From Metaphire vulgaris (Eukaryota > Annelida > Clitellata > Crassiclitellata > Megascolecidae), in contig JACLAT010000135.1 in NCBI GenBank assembly GCA_018105865.1, positions 37,295-101,294 on the forward strand: a DNA stretch of 64,000 nt, in the 5' to 3' direction. How positions within the stretch are numbered: position 1 is the stretch's first letter; every line of letters begins with the position of its first letter. The notes beneath the pieces were generated by a model, which saw nothing but the letters and a program-made list of their open reading frames with translations, was not told the origin of the DNA and ran no database searches. Shown here piece by piece: positions 56,059 to 64,000 of this stretch. The position numbers and the translations under genes were made by a program.

Positions 56059-56285
56059 GGATAGGGTTAAGGTTAATCATACCAGGAATGGAATTGGCGT
56101 TGGCCACAGAAAGAACCCATAGACGCAAAGGGCTATCCATGTTGAAAGCCTCTTGCCATTCATTCGGCCGATGTCCTCTATTATGCGCTCCAATCAGCTT
56201 TGCAGAGCTAAGCTGGCTCCTTAGTATCATCGCAGACCCGGGATGAAGGAGAAGTAGAATTTAATGATTTTCATTTCATTTTCAG

Positions 56286-56362
56286 ATGTCTTGTCTATAT
56301 GTTGATCCAATTGAACTTGAGCAAAACATTGAAGAAAATGGTTCACCCAACCGAATTCCAAG
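56286..56362 (+). CDS. Candidate exon of the SASH1-like gene
   Basis: 77 bp with acceptor TTTTCAG and donor AG/GTAATT. Reads MSCLYVDPIELEQNIEENGS, then PNRIPR. An acidic helix around QIEE occurs after the conserved helix in SASH1 (QIEESLGF), which is weak support. Short and uncertain. Confidence 0.35.
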
Positions 56363-56391
56363 GTAATTGCAAATAAGTATTCTATATGTAA

Positions 56392-56400
56392 CATCATCAT

Positions 56401-56478
<78 letters not shown>

Positions 56479-56479
56479 T
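56392..56479. repeat. (ATC)n microsatellite
   Basis: About 28 ATC units, with poly-Met and poly-Asp ORFs on the minus strand. Confidence 0.97.
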
Positions 56480-57311
56480 CAAGTTGCCTGCTGTTGTATG
56501 GTATTACGGTACATCCATCATGACAAAGGGTGTTTTGTTGTGCTAGACATAGTTCTTGCAGGAATTCATTCCGGAGTGGGTGGTAACCTTCCAAATTATT
56601 CATTTGAAAAATGTACAGAAATCATTTATTACTGTAAATAGCGAGGTCTGTCCACTAATTGTGAGCTTGTAGGCCTACTGAAGTCCATGGACTTCAGTGG
56701 CTTCAAGTGTGAAACTGACCTTGAAGGATAGATTAATACAGATGTATTACCAGTATATAATATTTCTGCACTACAAAGCAAATTTTGACAGTAGTGACCT
56801 ATTGACAGATGTGGGAGAAATTTGACAATACCTATAGTTAAGTATTTAAAGAAGTCATGCATTGATTGACAACCTCATTTATTGAAAAATGCCAGTCATT
56901 GTATTATGCATTTGAGTGAAAGTCATTAGTACTTTATTGTCAGTTGGGTGTTGTGAGAATGTTGATTTAGTCATAATGAACATGAATAGTTCTTGGGTGG
57001 ATGACCATGAACTGAATGTTAAAATGTGTAAATCCAAATAGTCGTTTGAACACCCAGACAAATATATGATACTACCAGATTGTATAACATCTGTTTTGAC
57101 GTCTGATAAAGGGTCACACTAGATGCTGAAAGAAGAATTACTTCACTACAGTGCATTTTCTTTTCTGCAAATTTTCCATCACCCTCTCTTGTTCTTGCTT
57201 ACCAGAGATCGGTCATTTCCAAACAGAATCCACTGGTGGGGTATGATATTTCCCTCACTCAACTAATAGTATCCCTGAATTTGTGTAGCCTTGCTGAAAT
57301 TCTGTGTAAAG

Positions 57312-58066
57312 CAGGGTTTCTCAAACAATTTGGAACCGCGGCCCACTTCAGCAGTTTTTTTTAATGAGCTGTGACCCTATTCATAGCATGTAATATTTTT
57401 TTAAAATGCATCACGCCATCTGGCAAACGTTGGTTGAAAGGAATCTCATGAGTTTTGAATAAAAGGCAAAATAAAAGTCTGATTCAATTTGAATGAAAAT
57501 ATGGCAAATATATTAGACAAAATTATTCATATTTTTGCCATTTATGACAAAAGGAGAGAAATATATATTGACATTTCTTGAAAATTAACTTTCTAAAATT
57601 TGCCAGATACATACCTTTGTTACGCGTCGTAAAAATCCTATGAGTATAGCAAATTCGCTTAACTGCCAGGTCATAATCAAAAATTGAGCAGATTCCCTAT
57701 TGTTAGTGGAGTTTCACAGCAAAATGGTTGCAATACACTTTCCTTGTGTTATTGTTAAATAAGATTAATTATAAAAGTACTAGGCCAAGGTTCCATTTTT
57801 TTTGGAACTGCGAACACTTCAGTGGCTTTGTAGCATGCCATGACCCTGAAAACTTATTGTCAACTAAAACTGTATAAAACACTATTCATTTTGATATATG
57901 CTGGTTATGAAGGATTGCAGGCACATATATATTTCTTAAAACCTAAGCCTACTTGCAACTTTCAAGGCTTGTGACATTGTGATATTGGTTAGAAAATGAG
58001 ACTTTTGAATCTAATTTCGAGCTATCTTGAGACTGATCCCCGTGACCCACAGTTTTGGAAACACTG
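57312..58066. mobile_element. Non-autonomous hAT element, 755 bp
   Basis: CAGGGTTTCTCAAAC at the left and GTTTTGGAAACACTG at the right. Perfect 8-bp TSDs GTGTAAAG (57304-57311 and 58067-58074). No transposase ORF. Internal GGAACTGCGAACACTTCAGT near 57802 resembles the left end (GGAACCGCGGCCCACTTCAG), so an internal duplication or nested relative is possible. Confidence 0.93.
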
Positions 58067-58307
58067 GTGTAAAGGACATGTTGACCGTTCGAAGTGGCAC
58101 CATTATACACAGTCATCATTTATCAGCATCTATCATCATCATTATGTTGGCCAACTGACTGGATGGCAGGATTGCCTATTGTGTGTTTCTGTATTTTGCT
58201 GGTTGATACTATCTCTGTAACTTCTTGCCCTCTTCAGACCAGTTTCCTTGTTTTTTTCTGTGTACCACCCATTGCCTGCTTGCTCCCGTCTGCTGTCTTT
58301 GTCTTGT

Positions 58308-58387
58308 TTAACCCCTTAACTGGGGATCCTGGATATATCCGTCCATTTTACATTGAGTTACAGTTAAATACACGGTTAAGGGGTTAA
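58308..58387. mobile_element. piggyBac-type MITE, 80 bp
   Basis: TTAACCCCTTAACTGGGG...ACGGTTAAGGGGTTAA. It differs from the 46926 copy at only a few positions. Confidence 0.93.
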
Positions 58388-58702
58388 TACGGCAGACATG
58401 AGATTTTATTGTTAGGAGAATCCATTTGCAATCTGCTTCTGACAGCCACTTGCTATCTGTGTCTGTTTATGGCAGTTGTGCCATCTGCTTGTCTGGCTTT
58501 TTATCCTGTGTTGATTCCTGAAAGTACCACCCACTGCATGGTCTACAGATACCATTTTCGAGCATTCCTCTTAAATATATTTATGTTTTAAATGCTTGTT
58601 TAATAAACCGTTACTTCTCTGGAGCCAGTTGATTTGCGACTAGGAAAATGAAAACCCATAGTGCGCTTCTACTTTACAGGGGGACTGTTAAAGGTGCAGT
58701 GC

Positions 58703-58703
<1 letters not shown>

Positions 58704-58741
<38 letters not shown>
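58704..58741. repeat. (ATC)n microsatellite
   Basis: About 12 units. Confidence 0.95.
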
Positions 58742-60182
58742 GCAGTTGTTGTTGCTGTTTTTTTGTCGTGTTGATAATGGAGATAAGGGAAAAATTGTCT
58801 TTGCCCTCTGTTTAATTTACTAGCGTAAGATTTTATTAAACAGTGGTTTGTGAGATTAATATGTTTTTATTACCTCATTTCATGCTTGAGTGTGCAGTAA
58901 CCACATCTTTATCATAGCTGCTGTGATGATGCAATATATTTTTTCTATCTACCAGTAATTAATTTATTACCATTCTTCCCTTTTTGAACTTGTCTCTTCA
59001 TTTGTTATTCCCTTTTGATGGTATCACTGTCTCATATCGATACTTAAAGATACATTGTGTAATCTAGGCACTTACCAGTATATCTTATAATGTATGTGCA
59101 GTAGGCCTATAAGAGCATGTATATATACAGGTAAGCAAATATTTATATGCATATATCGCAAAAAACGTGTATATATGTATATATATATATATATAATATA
59201 TAGGCCTACTACACATAAATTATATATATAATATTAAATACATAAATGCACACATGCATTATATATATATATTATAATCTTTACTATTATATAATATATT
59301 ACGGTATGTGTGTGTGCATTTAGGATAGCTCTACCTTCCTTACACTCCTTTCTTTCACAGTTGTATATTTACATCAAGATTTATAGCTAGGGTGCATAAT
59401 ATTTTTAGTGTGAAGTAAGATATTTTGGTCAGAGAGAAACTGCTGATTGAACTCTTGTTGTGAAAAGTGGCATCTCTTGCTTGTTGCCTGCTGCCTTCTG
59501 ATGTTGTGACTCATTCGCTGTAGTACCAGATTGGAATCTGCACAAAGAGGTTTCTGCTGGTGCAAAGTTGGTGTTTTGGTAGAAGGAAAGAGCGCGTAGA
59601 CAGCTTTAAGTGGCTGTCTACGAGATGGAGCCTGTTTCCCTAAGTAATAGGCCCTTTGTTTTTTCCTCCTCCTCCTGAGAGAGTTTCTCTATTGGTTCCC
59701 ATCTGGTATTGGTTTTGCCCTGTAGCATTCATTCGGCTTTGCTTTGCAGATGTTGAGTTTGTATCAATGGACGTTTTCTTAACGCTGCCCGGAGTGTGTC
59801 ATTGGAGACTTCTTCCGTCCAATTAGCCATTTTCAGACTGTCTGTTGTTTTGTTTCTGTTTGATTTCACAATCGTCGAGCTTTGGTTTTTTGTCATTTCA
59901 AAATATTTGAGCTTCCTTTCTTGCTTTGTTGAAAATTTGAGCATATATTCTGTTGTAAGAAATGGTTTTAATATAGAGATTTTACCGGTACAAGTGTCAA
60001 CCCTTAGAATAATTATGATTTTGAATGCTGATTTGGTTGTTATGGTTGAAGCTACACTTCCTCATGGTAGATTTTGCGGTTATTATTTTGCCTGGCCGAC
60101 AACCCACCTTGCCTATAGCTATTTCAAGAAAGATTACCCGGTATGCACATAATCTTGAATAAGCAGCTACTACTGTACTACT
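58742..60182. other. Non-coding, AT-rich
   Basis: TA-rich tracts at 59110-59290. A perfect hairpin GTAGACAGC/GCTGTCTAC lies near 59596-59621. No domain-bearing ORF. Confidence 0.5.
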
Positions 60183-60230
60183 TTTCAAGGCGCTATATAC
60201 TTGTATGAGATTTTACTTACTTACTTAAAA
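60183..60230 (+). repeat. Short CR1/L2-like tail with (TTAC)n
   Basis: CAAGGCGCTATATACTTGTA, then TTTTACTTACTTACTT. GGCGCTATA followed by a short tandem tail is the usual CR1/L2 or SINE end. Confidence 0.5.
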
Positions 60231-61097
60231 ACAGAATTCTAATTAATTACCGGTATTATTAGTATTCTGGATGTCTGACTTGCATTACACAGCAGTGACG
60301 GTTAAATTGAAGCTGCACTAGGTGCCATCTCTACTCAGATTTTGCATGTCAGCATGTAAGAAAATATCAAATTGTACGGCTGTATCAATTGACAATTATT
60401 ACTTTCAAATGCCGTGCAGTCGTACAATTGTGTCTAAGACAGGACTGCAAATTAGAGAAACTGACACTATTTATTTTGCAATGAACAACACTTTTGCAAA
60501 TGCGAACATTTTGCTGACTTGTTTGTCCAAATAATTTTGTAACCTATTTCAACGTGGTCTTTCAAAAAAAAATGGCAGGCATGCAGTTTTTTTTGGCCAC
60601 TTCCCAGAATCTAATCATCACGGAAGAAGAAGCAGATTGGCGGTCTTTCTATTCATTGGTTTTCTTATTTATGGTTGACAAAGTGTCACCCTGCCATTGC
60701 CTTTTTAGCTGGTCACTTTCATTTTGCTGAATATCATATGCTACAGGATTGAATCAGATTGATGGGACAGACATAGAAGGAGAAAACCAAACCACTCATT
60801 GCTGGTTCTTTTCTTTCTTGACAATTGACGAGCCATTTGCAGTTGAAAAGTTGGCATATTGGTGCGATATGCAATGCCAACTTTGATTTAATTTCCTTTT
60901 GCTTCCGGGTGAAAGTCTGAGTTTTGGGGATTTGTCAAGTCAGAGTGTGCGGAGTTTGCTTTAAAATAAGAAAGTGATGTTAGTTGGCTATATGCATTTG
61001 CACGGATGAAATTGTGCATTGCAGTTTACCAGCAGTGGAATTGTAAAACCTCTTGTGTTGTCGCACTACTGTATACTGAAATTGTTCTGTTTTTCTT

Positions 61098-61190
61098 CAT
61101 TTCACGATGCCATTCCATTCCATGAGCGCCACTGAGTAGAAATAGAAGAGGTGCTATACAAATTCCACGTTACATTACATTACATTCTAT
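61098..61190 (+). repeat. CR1/L2-like 3' tail with (ATTAC)n
   Basis: GAGCGCCACTGAGTAGAAAT, AGAGGTGCTATACAAATTCC, then CATTACATTACATT. It has the same plan as other tails but a different microsatellite. Confidence 0.65.
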
Positions 61191-61779
61191 GTGGCTGTTT
61201 TTTTCCATTCAGCCTGGCAGTACCACCCTTGGTTTGTATCCCACGATTTCTTGCCCTTCAGTCAGCCTTCTACAAGATTATGAGATTATTTCTTCTTTTG
61301 ATGCATAACTCAAGGAGAATGAGAGTCATGGGATTTGGAGCCTGCAGTTGTGGCCTTTTTCAGTTCTGTAAAACTGAACTGCAAGGGTCTATAGCACTTA
61401 CTTTGAGGCCTTGAAATCTCTTATAAGCTCCTGTAATTATTTTCCTAGATAAAAGTGCTACAAAATTAATTGAAGGCGGTTTCCGTACAGTCCGGTACTG
61501 AGTTTTTTGCGCAACATCTTGCACAATCATATGAACAGTTCTGTGACTTTCATGACTTTGCTGCCTAGACATAAAAGGCATGTATTATTAGTTATTACCT
61601 ATTTTATCCAGCTGTATTAGACACTAGAGTTGGTCTATGATCAGTAGCTGTCTATATACTTTAGGTTCACTCTCAGGAGTTGATAATTTTGCTGATAAAA
61701 CTTGAGCTGGAGCAGAGCAGGGCCTTTTGACTCAAAGATCCTGGATCTGAGCCATATGGGCCATATTTGGTTGGGCAGA

Positions 61780-61785
<6 letters not shown>

Positions 61786-61867
<82 letters not shown>

Positions 61868-61883
61868 GTGGTGATGGTGATGG

Positions 61884-61915
<32 letters not shown>

Positions 61916-61950
61916 GTGATAATAGTGGTAGTGGTAGTGGTAGTAATGAT
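61786..61950. repeat. (ATG)n microsatellite with GGT variants
   Basis: A long ATG/GTG triplet array producing poly-Met and poly-His ORFs. They are not genes. Confidence 0.97.
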
Positions 61951-62144
61951 GATTGTTGTGATTTATCATGCTTAAAGCACCCATTAATTAATTATTATTA
62001 ATAGATTCCAAAGTACCTTGTTCTGAAACTTAGCTTGGAATGAATAGCAAGGCCATTTCGTATTAGAAGAACTGTCTCAACTGCAGTTGTGGCCTCTAAT
62101 TTTGATGATAGGAATTCAATCACTTATTAGCAATACTGGAGTTA

Positions 62145-62384
62145 TGTTTCTACATTATTTGTAAGGGCGCTTTTTCAGGATATAATAAAAAGGAGCTATA
62201 TAAATAAAACATAGAGTTTAAAGAGGGGGGCGTCATCTTATGTATGTAAGTAGTAGTGTTTTGGCAGTATTGGAGCATGAGAATGGACTCCGTGATATAT
62301 ATTAAAAATCGTATAAATGTGACATTTGTGTTGGGTTTAAGAGAATAAGTACGATGGGAATGGTAAGCGGGGGAGGCGCTTACA
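62145..62384 (+). repeat. Possible 5' LTR of a retrotransposon
   Basis: Starts TGTTTCTA and ends GCGCTTACA, with a TATA-like CTATATAAATAAA near 62194. It is followed by TTTGGTGTCAAG, which begins TGG three bases later as many primer-binding sites do. No second LTR is in the window, so this is a hypothesis. The AGCTATATAAATAAA stretch could instead be a CR1 tail. Confidence 0.3.
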
Positions 62385-62654
62385 TTTGGTGTCAAGTTTT
62401 GATACTTTTATGGGAGTGGGTGTAGGACTTTAGTGAGGATATGCGGTCAAGTCAAGGGCAAGGACGTTGTTGCCACGTGGCGTGCATTTATTAGGCGTCT
62501 ATACATTCAGAGTAGTCATGGCGTTGGTTGTTGTGCACAGTAGAAACGTTGGGGTTTCGTTTTGAGAGTAAGTTTTGTCGGACTTGTGCCGTTGAGGCTT
62601 CGTTTTGAGAGTAAGTTGCGTTGAAGTTGTTTTTTGATATCTTGATGTGGATTG

Positions 62655-62975
62655 TGTCTTGCTGGGCGTTCGACGGGAACGCTGCCTCCTGTGTTCTTGC
62701 TGGGCGTTCGACGGGAACGCTGCCTCCTGTGTCTGGCTGAGGGTTCGACTGGAACACTGCCTCGAGTCGTCCGGAGCGTTTGACGGTGACGCCGTTTCGA
62801 GTCGGGCAGAGCGTTTGACGGTGACGCCGCTTTGGGAGCCTTTTGCTGGAGTGTCCGTTGGGGACGCTGATTCGTACATTTCGGAGCGTTCGTCAAGGAC
62901 GTTGCCTTGGTACCTTCCGGAGCATTCGACGGAGACGTTGCTTTGGGATTGTCGGAGTGTCTGTGTGACAGGGTC
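62655..62975. repeat. Degenerate tandem repeat, 34-37 bp unit, about nine copies
   Basis: Units of the type GGAGCGTTCGACGGxGACG, then CTxCCTxxxTxT. The first two (about 62658-62730) are nearly identical, and the later ones diverge. CG content is much higher than in the flanks. It sits in the leader between the possible LTR and the Gag-like ORF. Confidence 0.85.
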
Positions 62976-63205
62976 GTTGGGCTGTTGGAGGAATGAGAAG
63001 GTCGATGGGAAACAGGAACAGGAGAGGGAGAACAGAACTGTAAAAGGAAGATAATCTACTTTTATTGATCACTGATAGTATTTTGAGATGCTGGTGTATG
63101 TTTAAATTGGTGTAGTTAATGGTTGATGGTACTTGATTATTTAGATTTGCCTGTTGTTTGCATTAATGGTTAAATTGATTATTACTGATTGTGTTATTGA
63201 TTATT

Positions 63206-64000
63206 ATGGATCAATTATCAGAGGAATCGGAGATGATGATTTGCATGAAAATGTGGATGCAATGGGAAAAAAGGAGAGAGGAAGAGAGAGAGAAAGAAGA
63301 GTTAAAGAGAATAGAAGAGAGACAGTTACGAGAAAAACAGTGGCAGGAAGAAATGGAGGCAAAGGAGAGACAAAGAAGAGAGGAGAGAGAGAAATGGGAC
63401 AGAGATTTTCAGGAACGGAAAGAGAAATGGGACAGAGATTTTGAAGAGCGTAGGAGAAGAATAGAAGAGCAGAAGAGGAAACAGGAAGAGGAACAGGTTA
63501 TGGAAGAAAAAAGGAGGAAAGAGGAAAAGGATAATGAAGAGCAGAGGAAGAAAGAATTTGAGAGGAAGCAAAAGGATATGGAAGAGGAAAAGAGAAGAGC
63601 AGAATCAGAGAGGAAAAAGGAGAACAAGATGGAACAAAAGGAGCAGAGGGATTCATTATCACAGTGTTTGAAAGAAGAAGGTCTTCAGGAAATGCCTAAT
63701 GATAGTAATCAACTTTTTGCATACTTTGATTTTGTGGAACAGCTTTTTACTGATCTTGAATTTGATGAGGATTTATGGGTGACATTATTATTACCATTTA
63801 TGTCTGATAAGATCAGGGCATTTGTAATGAATTTACCTCGGTTGACATATCAATATGTGAAAAAAGAAATTTTGAAATTACACAGTTTAAACAAATTTAA
63901 GAAAACAAAACCACTGATTTTGGAAAAAGCCAAACCTGGTGTTATTTTTGGTTCATCCTGTGATATTGGAATTGCAAGTGTAAAGAACAGTAGAATTGTT
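63206..64000 (+). CDS. Gag-like protein of an LTR retrotransposon (3' end outside the window)
   Basis: Open from ATG 63206 to the window edge, 265 codons. The first 150 or so residues are a highly charged coiled coil (KWDRDFQERKEKWDRDFEER contains a 10-residue duplication). Next comes a globular part: LFAYFDFVEQLFTDLEFDED, LWVTLLLPFMSDKIRAFV, then YVKKEILKLHSLNKF. The pattern FxxFE..., W...L...L.G.A......L, Y..VK..IL is that of the SCAN-like/Gag capsid core of Ty3/gypsy elements. No host family fits better. Protease and RT domains would lie beyond base 64000. Confidence 0.65.
   Translation, partial: MDQLSEESEMMICMKMWMQWEKRREEEREKEELKRIEERQLREKQWQEEMEAKERQRREEREKWDRDFQERKEKWDRDFEERRRRIEEQKRKQEEEQVMEEKRRKEEKDNEEQRKKEFERKQKDMEEEKRRAESERKKENKMEQKEQRDSLSQCLKEEGLQEMPNDSNQLFAYFDFVEQLFTDLEFDEDLWVTLLLPFMSDKIRAFVMNLPRLTYQYVKKEILKLHSLNKFKKTKPLILEKAKPGVIFGSSCDIGIASVKNSRIV

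Noticed and set aside
59589..59625. Small perfect hairpin (9-bp stem) as an RNA gene or terminator
   Set aside because: Too short and isolated, with no neighbouring transcript feature.
61673..61984. Poly-His and poly-Met ORFs
   Set aside because: They are an ATG/CAT triplet microsatellite.
62499..62896. Minus-strand ORFs across the tandem repeat (Arg/Thr-rich)
   Set aside because: They arise in several frames of the same degenerate repeat. No start context, domain or consistent period supports a gene.
62655..62975. CRISPR-like array
   Set aside because: The repeats are degenerate and contiguous without unique spacers, and the genome is metazoan.

Overview
The window is eukaryotic and metazoan. 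It holds intron-containing genes with GT-AG splice sites, an orthologue of the splicing protein SON, a SAMD5/SASH1-type SAM-domain locus, AT-rich introns, many microsatellites and a very high load of animal-type transposons. The mix (CR1/L2-like retrotransposons with 2A-like peptides, RTE, Ty1/copia, hAT, piggyBac-type MITEs) fits a marine invertebrate such as a lophotrochozoan or invertebrate deuterostome. I cannot name the species from sequence alone.

Region 1 (1-25 kb) is mostly a transposon graveyard. It starts with the 5' part of a CR1/L2-like element (minus strand) whose ORF carries a 2A-like motif ahead of its endonuclease. Next comes a broken giant minus-strand ORF (about 2.6-7.0 kb) that I cannot assign to a named family. 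It has two zinc-binding-like N-terminal modules, and its C-terminus carries, in order, every acidic position expected of a FEN1/XPG-type nuclease. A full-length RTE retrotransposon (8980-16178, 11-bp target-site duplication, TSD) contains a nested hAT transposon (11438-15181, 8-bp TSD, 16-bp terminal inverted repeats, TIRs). An apparently intact Ty1/copia element (16767-21151) has two identical 180-bp LTRs, a 5-bp TSD and one 1288-residue gag-pol ORF. A second, nearly full-length CR1/L2-like element (about 21.35-24.98 kb, minus) also has a 2A-like motif and a 70-bp hairpin at its 5' end. Between these lie two or three probable exons of an unidentified host gene with a CXC (tesmin/TSO1-like) cysteine cluster. 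The copia element appears to interrupt its last exon.

Region 2 (27.2-39.6 kb, plus strand) is the SON gene, with 13 coding exons found from splice sites and homology: an acidic/lysine-rich N-terminus, RS domain, SON-specific motifs, G-patch and C-terminal double-stranded-RNA-binding domain. The exons sum to one nucleotide short of a whole number of codons. The discrepancy maps to exon 4, which also reads into a TAG.

Region 3 (39.6-62 kb) holds a CpG island at 41.2-41.6 kb, a SAMD5-like SAM exon at 43.5 kb, a SASH1-like helical exon at 50.6 kb and two weaker candidate exons, all on the plus strand. This suggests that SAMD5 and SASH1, neighbours in vertebrates, come from one ancestral locus. 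The introns are full of microsatellites, CR1/L2 3' tails and MITEs.

Region 4 (62.1-64 kb) looks like the 5' end of an LTR retrotransposon: a possible LTR and primer site, a degenerate tandem-repeat leader, and a coiled-coil Gag-like ORF open at the window edge.

Across the window at least six hAT-type MITEs have TSDs matching at 7 or 8 positions (four of them perfect 8-mers), and nine piggyBac-type MITEs are flanked by TTAA. Together with the nested insertions they give a readable insertion history.
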